A stretch of DNA of 64,000 nucleotides, from contig JADLBV010000004.1 of assembly GCA_020847545.1 (NCBI GenBank), forward strand, positions 1 through 64,000, given 5' to 3'. Both the position numbers and the translations under genes were made by a program. This document shows positions 35,839-43,157 of the stretch, piece by piece; position 1 is the first letter of the stretch, and every line of letters begins with the position of its first letter. The stretch comes from Phycisphaerales bacterium (GTDB taxonomy: Bacteria; Planctomycetota; Phycisphaerae; Tepidisphaerales; Tepidisphaeraceae). The notes beneath the pieces are model-generated. The model was not told where the DNA came from and did not search any database. It saw nothing but the letters and a program-made list of their open reading frames with translations.

Positions 35839-37413
35839 TCACGGTTCCAGAAGCGATCGGCCGGTCATTTCCGTGGGTTTGGATAGATTCAACAGGTCCA
35901 AAATGGTGGGGGCGATGTCGGCCAGCCGTCCACCTTCGCGGAGTTTTTTGCCGCGCAGACGGTCATCGACGACGATCAGGTCCACATCATAGGTGGTATG
36001 GGCGGTGTGCGGGCCGCCGGTTTCGGGGTCGATCATCTGTTCGCAGTTGCCGTGATCGGCGGTGATGATCGCGATGCCATTGTGTTTACGCAGGGCTTCG
36101 AGGACTTTGCCGACGCAAATATCGACATGTTCCACGGCCTTGACGGCGGCATTGAGGACGCCTGTGTGACCCACCATGTCCCCATTGGCGAAATTGACGA
36201 TGATCACATCATACTGTTCGGAATTGATCCGCTTGACGACTTCATCCGCGATGCCGTAGGCGCTCATCTCCGGCTGCTGGTCGTAGGTGCTGACCTTGGG
36301 GGAGGGGATGATCTGGCGGTCTTCGCCGGGGAAGGGGTCTTCGCGGTAGTCGTTGAAGAAGAAAGTGACGTGGGGGAATTTTTCGGTTTCGGCGCAGCGG
36401 AACTGTCTCAAGTGGTGCTTGGCAAGGTAGTCGCCAAGGATGTTGTCCATCTTGGGGGGCTTGGGATAGGCGACATGGACCGGCAGGCCCTGCTCGTAGG
36501 CGGACATGGTGCAATAAAACAGCGAGAGTTTCTGGCCCCGGTCGAATCCGGTGAAATCATCGAGGACAAAGGCTTTGGTCAGTTCGCGCGGGCGGTCGCC
36601 ACGATAGTTGTAGAAGATGACTGAATCGCCGTTGCGAATGGTGGCGCGGGGGGATTCATCGGAGTTGCAGATGACCGATGGGGTGACAAACTCATCACCC
36701 GACATGTTGGTTTCGGTGGGGTGGTCGTAATAGTGGGCGATGGCCGCCTCGGCTGATTGGAACTTTGGGCCTTCGCCATTGGCGATGGCGCGATACGCTT
36801 TTTCAACGCGCGGCCATCGGTTGTCCCGGTCCATGGCATAATACCGCCCGCTGACGGTGGCGATTTGCCCCACGCCGAGCTGTTTCATCCTCCCCTCAAC
36901 TTCGCGGATGTATTTGAGGCCATAAGAGGGTGGAGAATCTCGCCCATCGGTAAAAGCGTGCAGAAAAACACGGGTTAATCCCCGGCGGCGGCACAATTCC
37001 AGACACCCATACAGATGTTCGAGCAGTCCATGAACGCCGGCATCGGAGACGATGCCGAACAGGTGGAGATTGGAGCGATTTTCCAAGGCGTTGGTGACGG
37101 CGGCATTGAGCTGCGGGTTGTCGAAGAACTCACCCGAACGAATGGCCTTGGTGATGCGGACGGATTCCTGATCGACGATCCGGCCGGCGCCGATGTTCTG
37201 GTGGCCCACTTCGCTGTTGCCCATGGTTCCTTCGGGCAGGCCGACATCAAAGCCGCTGGTGTGAATCTGAACGTGGGGGTAATCGGCCAGTAGTTTGTCA
37301 TCCACGGGGTGTTTGCCGAGATGGACGGCGTTGGCGTTGTCCCATTTGGGGTAGGGGTTGTGGCCCCAGCCATCGCGGATGATCAGCACGAGCGGATGTT
37401 TGACGGTGGACAT
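35839..37413 (-). CDS. gpmI: 2,3-bisphosphoglycerate-independent phosphoglycerate mutase
   Basis: Glycolytic interconversion of 3- and 2-phosphoglycerate, Mn2+-dependent alkaline-phosphatase superfamily. From ATG 37413 (aaagga upstream) 524 residues. Motifs: LVLIIRDGWG at the N-terminus, the catalytic-Ser region GTMGNSEVGHQNIGAGR (about 62-78), LFGIVSDAGVHGL, FTDGRDSPP, and metal ligands in NFANGDMVGHTG and ITADHGNCEQM. The longer frame to 37545 adds non-conserved residues. Confidence 0.96.
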   Translation of the reverse strand: MSTVKHPLVLIIRDGWGHNPYPKWDNANAVHLGKHPVDDKLLADYPHVQIHTSGFDVGLPEGTMGNSEVGHQNIGAGRIVDQESVRITKAIRSGEFFDNPQLNAAVTNALENRSNLHLFGIVSDAGVHGLLEHLYGCLELCRRRGLTRVFLHAFTDGRDSPPSYGLKYIREVEGRMKQLGVGQIATVSGRYYAMDRDNRWPRVEKAYRAIANGEGPKFQSAEAAIAHYYDHPTETNMSGDEFVTPSVICNSDESPRATIRNGDSVIFYNYRGDRPRELTKAFVLDDFTGFDRGQKLSLFYCTMSAYEQGLPVHVAYPKPPKMDNILGDYLAKHHLRQFRCAETEKFPHVTFFFNDYREDPFPGEDRQIIPSPKVSTYDQQPEMSAYGIADEVVKRINSEQYDVIIVNFANGDMVGHTGVLNAAVKAVEHVDICVGKVLEALRKHNGIAIITADHGNCEQMIDPETGGPHTAHTTYDVDLIVVDDRLRGKKLREGGRLADIAPTILDLLNLSKPTEMTGRSLLEP

Positions 37414-37582
37414 TGATTTCCTTTCATCGAGATCGACATGAGTCATCTTACGCGGCCGCACCCTCGCCTCAAGCACACTCGGCCGTGAGATTGAAGGCGC
37501 GCGGCATCGCAAAAATGGATTTTGGATGGCCGGCGCATCAACCACCCGTCAAGAAAAAAATGTTGCGAAACATAAAAAATCA

Positions 37583-37611
37583 TTGACTCTAATTTTAATC
37601 GGCCTTAAATT
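37583..37611 (+). promoter_or_regulatory. Promoter of the 23-residue lysine-rich peptide
   Basis: TTGACT (37583-37588), a 17-base spacer, TAAATT (37606-37611). It sits about 28 bases before the start codon in an AT-rich stretch within otherwise GC-rich DNA. Confidence 0.55.
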
Positions 37612-37638
37612 TGCGCGCAGAAAGGAGGTGACAGCGCC

Positions 37639-37710
37639 ATGGCAGCTAAGAAGAAAGCCGCTAAGAAGTCGTCCAAGAAGACGACAAAGAAGACGACCAA
37701 GAAGCGGTAA
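37639..37710 (+). CDS. Lysine-rich 23-residue peptide
   Basis: A 24-codon frame begins MAAKKKAAKKSSKKTT and ends in KKR; 12 of 23 residues are lysine and the rest almost only Ala, Ser and Thr. It is preceded by aaaggaggtga, a near-perfect complement of the 16S rRNA 3' end, 7 bases from ATG, and by a promoter-like pair. A terminator lies 120 bases downstream. The KKAAKK/KKTTKK repetition resembles the tails of histone H1-like bacterial proteins and SPKK-type nucleic-acid binders. A role in binding DNA or RNA is therefore plausible but unproven. It lies below the length limit of most gene callers. Confidence 0.65.
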   Translation: MAAKKKAAKKSSKKTTKKTTKKR

Positions 37711-37830
37711 GTCGATCGAATGATCGCTTGCGGCCGGAGACGTGGCTTCAAACTCCGGCGAACTTCAGGTCAGGATTCAAATTGTCACCGATCGTTTTGG
37801 GCCTGGCTCCAACCAAAGGCCACGAAACAC

Positions 37831-37870
37831 AAAGAAACCTTCCCAGCCACGGCGGAAGGTTTCTTTTTTT
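37831..37870 (+). terminator. Rho-independent terminator
   Basis: A perfect 13-bp stem (37831-37843 with 37854-37866) with a 10-base loop and a T-run. It ends the peptide transcript before the GYF-TM2 gene. Confidence 0.85.
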
Positions 37871-37919
37871 GCGCCTGTTGCATGGTTTTACGGTAGAATT
37901 TCCCCACGGGAGCAGGACC

Positions 37920-38381
37920 ATGGGTTATTTCCTGGGCGATGGCGGAGTTCAACGCGGGCCGTTTGAGATCAACGAACTGGCCGCGCAGGGTCTTCGCTCC
38001 GACACGCTGGTCTGGAAACAGGGAATGCCGCAATGGCAGCAGGCGGGAATGATTCCGGAACTGCAATCGCTGTTGCAGACCTATCATCAGCCGGCGCAGG
38101 CGGCCGCATCCGTCCCCATCGCCTATTCCAACATGCCCACCTACCAGCCCGCGCAAAGCAAGAAGGTTTTGGCGGGATTGATGGGAATCCTGTTTGGCGG
38201 ATGGGGGATTCACAAGTTTATTCTGGGAATGCCGCTGGCCGGTTTTTTACAGATTCTGATTACAATTGCCACCTGCGGGCTGGGTGGTTTGATCGGGTTC
38301 ATCGAGGGAATCATCTACCTGACCAAGTCCGATGAGCAGTTTTATTATCAATACATGGTGCAGAAGCGCCAGTGGTTTTAA
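37920..38381 (+). CDS. GYF-TM2 membrane protein
   Basis: 153 residues. The N-terminal GYF_2 domain (about 1-50, YFLGDGGVQRGPFEINEL, LVWKQGMPQWQQA) is joined by a Pro/Gln/Tyr-rich linker to a C-terminal TM2 domain (about 85-145) with two helices: GLMGILFGGWGIHKFILGM and LITIATCGLGGLIGFIEGI. ATG 37920 starts the GYF domain exactly, so the upstream extension to 37728 is rejected. GYF domains bind proline-rich peptides; the partner is unknown. Confidence 0.88.
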   Translation: MGYFLGDGGVQRGPFEINELAAQGLRSDTLVWKQGMPQWQQAGMIPELQSLLQTYHQPAQAAASVPIAYSNMPTYQPAQSKKVLAGLMGILFGGWGIHKFILGMPLAGFLQILITIATCGLGGLIGFIEGIIYLTKSDEQFYYQYMVQKRQWF

Positions 38382-38397
38382 CCGCGGTTGAATTTTC

Positions 38398-39522
38398 ATG
38401 TCTTCGGATCCTTTGAATCGCTCACAACACATGTCGGCCGTCCGCAGCGTGGTGATCAAGCTGGGGACGCAGTCACTGGCCGACAAGACCGGCCAGTTGG
38501 ACGGTGCGTTTCTATCCCGCATCGCCTCACAGGTGGCGCAGCTGCGCCAAAAAGGGTTGGGCGTGACAATCGTCAGCTCCGGCGCGATCGGCTCGGGCAT
38601 GCGCGAGCTGAAACTCACCAAACGTCCCACCGACCTGGCAATCCTGCAGGCCGTGGCGGCGGTGGGGCAGCGGCGATTGATGGATGCGTGGGCGGCGGCT
38701 TTCGCGCCCCATTCGATGTGCGTGGCCCAAATCCTCCTCACGCGCGATGACATTGAGGAACGCACCCGTTTCCTGAACCTTCGCAATACGATCCATGCCG
38801 TACACGAACTGGGTGGTGTGCCGATCATCAACGAAAACGACACCGTCAGCACCGATGAACTGGTGAAAATCACCTTCGGTGACAACGACATTCTGGCCGC
38901 CATGGTGACCCATGCTCTGCGGGCCAACCTGCTGGTGCTATTGAGCGTGGTCGATGGGCTATTGGATGCCGCCGGCAAATCGGTTCGGCTGGTCCGGTCG
39001 ATTGATGAGGCCCGCCGGCTGGTTAGGACCGAAAAATCATCCCTTGGCAAAGGTGGGATGGACTCCAAACTGACAGCCGCCAAGATGGTCACCGAGGCCG
39101 GCGAGACGATGGTCGTGGCCGATGGCCGGATGGAGGATGTGCTGATCCGGATCATCAATGGCGAGGAGGTGGGTACGCTCTTTTCACCGGCGGCCCGGCG
39201 ACTCTCCTCGCGCATCCGCTGGATCGGTTCGGTTCGACCGGCCGGCGCGGTGATCGTGGACGAGGGAGCGGTGCGGGCGTTGGTCGAAAAGCACAAAAGC
39301 CTGCTGCCGGCGGGGGTCAAGTCGGTGGAGGGTGAATTTGAACGGGGGGAAATCATCGCCGTCAAAGGCCCTGATGGCCGGGTGGTGGCGCGCGGATTGA
39401 GCAATTATGGCTCAAAGGACATCGCCCGCATTCAGGGTCAAAAAACCGCCGCCGTACGATCAACTCTGGGGGATGCGGCCTACGAAGAGGTCATTCATCG
39501 CAACAATCTGGTGGTGGGATAA
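38398..39522 (+). CDS. proB: Glutamate 5-kinase
   Basis: First step of proline synthesis (glutamate to gamma-glutamyl phosphate). The 374-residue protein has an amino-acid-kinase domain (about 15-260) and a C-terminal PUA domain (about 285-372). Motifs: VVIKLGTQSLADKTG, VSSGAIGSGMREL, PIINENDTVSTDEL, GDNDILAAMV, LGKGGMDSKLTAAKM. It lies 17 bases after the GYF-TM2 gene. proA is not next to it. Confidence 0.95.
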   Translation: MSSDPLNRSQHMSAVRSVVIKLGTQSLADKTGQLDGAFLSRIASQVAQLRQKGLGVTIVSSGAIGSGMRELKLTKRPTDLAILQAVAAVGQRRLMDAWAAAFAPHSMCVAQILLTRDDIEERTRFLNLRNTIHAVHELGGVPIINENDTVSTDELVKITFGDNDILAAMVTHALRANLLVLLSVVDGLLDAAGKSVRLVRSIDEARRLVRTEKSSLGKGGMDSKLTAAKMVTEAGETMVVADGRMEDVLIRIINGEEVGTLFSPAARRLSSRIRWIGSVRPAGAVIVDEGAVRALVEKHKSLLPAGVKSVEGEFERGEIIAVKGPDGRVVARGLSNYGSKDIARIQGQKTAAVRSTLGDAAYEEVIHRNNLVVG

Positions 39523-39966
39523 AAAGCGCAATATTTGCGCCCCATTGAGCAGCAACTCCAATCCAACCCGTTTCTGGAGCGCCAAAAGCGGTATTATTGG
39601 GCGTTGCGGGGGCGCAATGTTTGCCGGGGAAATGGTTCAAGTTTGCGCGGTTGATCTTCCGAACAATAAAGCCAGACAAGCAAACCGTCGGTGATGCCGG
39701 CGGCGAAGCGGTGGTCGAACGGATTCGGCCGCATGGTTTTTGGAACAAGGAGGTTCACTCCCACCCATCTCATCACATCCGCCGGACGCGGAGCGCCGGT
39801 TATTTCGTTTTTTATTGTGTGTCGTGAACCTGTGTTGGCATTTGGTCGCGGTGGATCCGCTTCACAAATGTCCGGCCGGGTTGAATTCAGTTGTACGCCG
39901 CGGATACGGATATCCACGGCCAAAAATAACCGGCCCTAACCGGCCAAGAGTATCACGGAGGATACC
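39523..39966. other. Intergenic region between proB and flagellin gene
   Basis: 444 bases without a convincing gene. A 6-bp stem gcgcaa/ttgcgc (39526-39540) follows proB without a T-run. Near the flagellin start taaccggcc is repeated directly. The flagellin ribosome binding site acggagga is clear. Sigma-28- and sigma-54-like candidates are too weak to call. A long 5' leader is possible. Confidence 0.4.
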
Positions 39967-41370
39967 ATGAGTCGTATCAATACCAACATCTCGTCATTGC
40001 AGGCCATTCATCGATTGAGCAAAAACCAGAGCGATCTGTCGATGCGGCTGCAACGTCTCAGCAGCGGACTTAAAATCAACACCGGCAAGGACGCCCCGGC
40101 GGGTCTGATCGCCAGCGAAACCCTGCGCAGTGAAATCAACGGCATCAACCAGGCGATCGACAATTCATCCCGCGCCGGCAACGTGATCAACACGGCCGAA
40201 GGGGCGCTGGGCGAAGTGTCGGCGTTGCTGCTTGAGGTACAAACCCTCACCAACCAGGCCGCCAACAGCGGGGCGTTGTCGCCCGAGGAAATCAGCGCCA
40301 ACCAGTTGCAGGTGGACGCGATCCTCAATTCGGTCAACCGCATCGCCAACACCACCCAGTTCAACGGCGTCAAGCTGCTGAACGGGTCGTTGGATTACAC
40401 CACCAGCGGTCTGGATGCGACCAAGATCGACACGGCCCAGATCAACGCCGCCAAACTCCCCGACAACGGCACGGTCAACATCGCCGTGCAGGTGACGGGC
40501 AGTGCCCAGTTGGGGTCGATTGGCTACAGCGCATCGGGCATCGGCGGCACACCGACGACCATCGAAGTCGCCGGAAACCTGGGAACCGAGCAGTTGTCGT
40601 TCGCCGCCAGCGCCCACAACAGCGCCATCATGGTGGCGGTCAACCAGTTGAAAAATTCCACCGGCGTCAGCGCTGCGATGAGCGGCGCGGCCCTGAAACT
40701 GACCAGCACGGCCTACGGGTCCAGTCAGTTCGTCAGCGTCAAAACGATCACCGGTACGTTTGCCAACGGCAAGGACTTCGGCGCCGATGCCCAGGTCAAT
40801 GTCAACGGCAGCTCGGCCGAGGTCTCCGGACTGGTGGCATCCGTGCGAACCGGCGATTTGGACCTGTCACTGACGCTCGACAGCGCCTTTGGCACTCAGA
40901 CGGCCACCACGACCACTTTCAACATCACCGGTGGCGGAGCGAAGTTCCAGCTTGGTTCCGAAGTCAACCGCCAGGGACAGGTGCAGATCGGCATCGGCGC
41001 GGTGGCCACCACCAAGCTGGGCGATCAGGTCTCCGGGTTCCTGTCGAGCATCGGCAGCGGCGGGGGCAACTCGCTGGTGTCGGGCAACTCGATCCAGGCG
41101 CAAAAGATACTCAGCACCGCCATCCGTCAGGTGGCGACCCTCCGTGGGCGGTTGGGCGCGTTCCAGAAAGACATTCTGGAAACCAACGTCAACAGCCTGT
41201 CGGTGGCGCTGGAGAACGTGACCGCGAGCGAAAGCGCGATCCGCGACGCTGACTTCGCGTCGGAAACCGCCGCCATGACAAGAGCGCAGATTCTTGTCCA
41301 GGCGACCACATCCGTCCTGGCGCAGGCCAACGCCTCGCCTCAGAACGTGTTGTCGCTGCTAGGCCGGTAA
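39967..41370 (+). CDS. fliC: Flagellin
   Basis: Filament subunit of 467 residues. The conserved N-terminal D0/D1 (about 1-140) shows MSRINTNISSLQAIHRLSKNQ, LQRLSSGLKINTGKDAPAGL, and VNRIANTTQFNGVKLLNGS. The variable middle (about 150-350) is Thr/Ser/Ala-rich. The C-terminal D1/D0 shows RLGAFQKDILETNVNSL, ENVTASESAIRDADFASE, and VLAQANASPQNVLSLLGR. It is a monocistronic unit with its own terminator. No other flagellar gene is in the window. Confidence 0.97.
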   Translation: MSRINTNISSLQAIHRLSKNQSDLSMRLQRLSSGLKINTGKDAPAGLIASETLRSEINGINQAIDNSSRAGNVINTAEGALGEVSALLLEVQTLTNQAANSGALSPEEISANQLQVDAILNSVNRIANTTQFNGVKLLNGSLDYTTSGLDATKIDTAQINAAKLPDNGTVNIAVQVTGSAQLGSIGYSASGIGGTPTTIEVAGNLGTEQLSFAASAHNSAIMVAVNQLKNSTGVSAAMSGAALKLTSTAYGSSQFVSVKTITGTFANGKDFGADAQVNVNGSSAEVSGLVASVRTGDLDLSLTLDSAFGTQTATTTTFNITGGGAKFQLGSEVNRQGQVQIGIGAVATTKLGDQVSGFLSSIGSGGGNSLVSGNSIQAQKILSTAIRQVATLRGRLGAFQKDILETNVNSLSVALENVTASESAIRDADFASETAAMTRAQILVQATTSVLAQANASPQNVLSLLGR

Positions 41371-41395
41371 CCTGCGACAGCGGAGTAAACACGGG

Positions 41396-41427
41396 AAAGG
41401 CGGCTCGGAAACGGGCCGCCTTTTCTT
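41396..41427 (+). terminator. Rho-independent terminator of flagellin
   Basis: A 9-bp stem (41396-41404 with 41415-41423), 10-base loop and the tail ttttctt. Confidence 0.9.
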
Positions 41428-41493
41428 AATTTAATCAGGGCGAACGCATTTATATTTTGAGTGGCGTTCATGATAACTGTGGAGCCTCCTCAT

Positions 41494-41598
41494 TCCCTCC
41501 ACCGGTACGCCGGGGGAGGGTTAGGGTGGGGGTTTTCCTCGAATATAGCGCGAAACGAACCCCCTCCCCAACCCTCCCCCGGCGTACCGGTGGAGGGA
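41494..41598. repeat. Large palindromic repeat, 41-bp arms
   Basis: Arms 41494-41534 and 41558-41598 are inverted copies with two mismatches around a 23-base centre. It resembles a dispersed REP-like or MITE-like unit, between the flagellin terminator and the fmdB-like gene. Confidence 0.8.
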
Positions 41599-41654
41599 GA
41601 AATATAAATGCGTTTGCAATGTTGATTGAATGAGATCGCAATGCCGGGGATGAA

Positions 41655-41882
41655 TCAATCCATCGCGCACGGCCCCGGTCCGCCGCATCGCCCGCACATG
41701 CCGGGCGCAGCGCCCGGTGCGCTCCTGGCCGATTCCGCACCAACCGCAAAGACACTGAGTGTGCGGGCGGTCTTGGCCGACCCACATTTGGGGCATTTGA
41801 CCTTCGCGTCATCGTTCATGGTGCGCTGCAACTGTTCAAAGGAATGGTTGCAAGACTTGCAGGCGTATTCATAAATGGGCAC
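41655..41882 (-). CDS. FmdB-family zinc-ribbon protein
   Basis: 75 residues with the typical start MPIYEYACKSCNHSFEQLQ and a second CPKCGSAKTAR pair, making a zinc ribbon of four cysteines. A Gly/Cys-rich C-terminus (MCGRCGGPGPC) follows. Family members are small predicted regulatory or metal-binding proteins; the specific role is unknown. It lies 38 bases beyond the birA-type gene's stop on the same strand and is probably last in the pyc-birA-fmdB unit. Confidence 0.88.
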   Translation of the reverse strand: MPIYEYACKSCNHSFEQLQRTMNDDAKVKCPKCGSAKTARTLSVFAVGAESARSAPGAAPGMCGRCGGPGPCAMD

Positions 41883-41920
41883 GACATTGCTCCTTGTCTT
41901 TTAACATTATAGCCGTGGAA

Positions 41921-42700
41921 TTAAGCCTCGGCGATGACCGAACCGGCCAAAATGCGGTGCAGCACCTGTCCACGGCGGATCAGCAATCGGCCGATGTCGT
42001 CAATTCCCTCGCAGGAACCCGCCAGCGGGGGTTCATTTGGGGTGGACTGCACCTGAATCCGCCGGCCGGTCAGTGCGTGGTGCTGGTTGTATTCCTCCAA
42101 CAACTTGGCGTAAGGATGTTCGCTACGCCGTCCGAGGGTTCGATGCAGGGTGTGGGCGAGGGTGATGAGCACATCATTAAGATCAAACCGCCGACCGGCG
42201 ATGCAACAAAGGCTGGTTACCTGTCGGCGAAGCTTATATGGCGCATCGGCGGGATCGAGATTCACATTCAACCCCACGCCGATCAGATCGGCGTTGTGAA
42301 CCCGTTCGCAGAGCAACCCGGCCAGTTTTCGCCCCTCGTGCAGCACATCATTGGGCCATTTGAGTTCGATCTGATGATTTTCGCTCAATTTGGCGGCCGC
42401 ATTCCGCACCGCCAACCCGGCCACCAGCGGCAATTGAATGGGGGAAAGATGCTCCTCCACCGGCATGACAAAGGTGACCGTCAAATTGCCGCCGGCGCTG
42501 AACCAACGATTGGAACCCCGTCCGCGCCCGGCGATCTGGTGGGGGGTCAATACAATTGCCGGGGCAAACAGTTCGCGCCGTTTACGCAACGCGGCCGCGT
42601 GGTCGTTGGTGGAACGCAAACGGGGGAAAAAGTGCAGGCGAAAGGGTTTGAGTTCCCCGCGCAGTCGGGACAGACAAAAGTGGTCGCCACCCTTGCTCAA
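41921..42700 (-). CDS. birA: Biotin--[biotin carboxyl carrier protein] ligase (BirA type without HTH)
   Basis: Attaches biotin to carrier lysines. The 259-residue protein lacks the N-terminal helix-turn-helix of E. coli BirA and starts directly with the catalytic domain: FFPRLRSTNDHA, the ATP/biotin loop GRGRGSNRWFS, IELKWPNDVLHEGRKLAGLL and IGVGLNVN, with a C-terminal SH3-like cap. It directly follows the biotin-carrier part of pyruvate carboxylase with a 1-base gap, a sensible pairing of enzyme and modifier. Confidence 0.93.
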   Translation of the reverse strand: MSKGGDHFCLSRLRGELKPFRLHFFPRLRSTNDHAAALRKRRELFAPAIVLTPHQIAGRGRGSNRWFSAGGNLTVTFVMPVEEHLSPIQLPLVAGLAVRNAAAKLSENHQIELKWPNDVLHEGRKLAGLLCERVHNADLIGVGLNVNLDPADAPYKLRRQVTSLCCIAGRRFDLNDVLITLAHTLHRTLGRRSEHPYAKLLEEYNQHHALTGRRIQVQSTPNEPPLAGSCEGIDDIGRLLIRRGQVLHRILAGSVIAEA

Positions 42701-42701
42701 G

Positions 42702-43115
42702 TTACTCCAGAACGATCAACAAATCCCCCGCGACGACCGTTGAACCGGCCTTGACCAGCACATCCGCCACCGTTGCCTCACGGGGGGAATAGACGGCGGT
42801 TTCCATTTTCATCGCTTCAATACTCAGCAGCCGCTCGCCCCCTTTGACCTTCTGCCCTTTTTTCGCGACAACCGAGCTGATTTTGCCCGGCATGGGGGCG
42901 GCCACATCGTTGGGGTCGTCGGGATTGGCCTTGGGATGTTTGTGGAGATTGCCTTCCAATGAGCGATCCGGTACAACCACCTCGCGCGGCTGGCCGTTGA
43001 GTTCAAAGAAGATGGTGCGCATCCCATCTTCGCGCGGCTCGCCGGTGGTCAGGTATTTGATGATCAGCGTCTTGCCCGGCTCGATTTCGATGTTCACTTC
43101 CTCCCCCGGCAGCAC
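42702..43115 (-). CDS. pyc: Pyruvate carboxylase C-terminal part: biotin carrier domain (separated by in-frame TAG)
   Basis: 137 residues from GTG 43115, containing the C-terminal allosteric/linker segment LPGEEVNIEIEPGKTLIIKYL and the biotinyl domain with the acceptor lysine in IEAMKMET. It is in the same reading frame as the large upstream part. Only the codon TAG (43158-43160) and 14 intervening codons separate them. Those codons (SDTSVIPTPNFFYGV) also match the family. It would need readthrough, an internal start, or a sequencing error at the TAG to give a working enzyme. Confidence 0.85.
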   Translation of the reverse strand: MLPGEEVNIEIEPGKTLIIKYLTTGEPREDGMRTIFFELNGQPREVVVPDRSLEGNLHKHPKANPDDPNDVAAPMPGKISSVVAKKGQKVKGGERLLSIEAMKMETAVYSPREATVADVLVKAGSTVVAGDLLIVLE

Positions 43116-43157
43116 ACCATAAAAGAAATTCGGCGTGGGGATGACGCTGGTGTCGGA

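Noticed and set aside
39523-39966. Sigma-28 or sigma-54 promoter before the flagellin gene
   Set aside because: TAAAGCCA-11-CGTCGGTG and TGGCATTTGGTCGC fit the consensus only partly and the spacing of the second is one base short.
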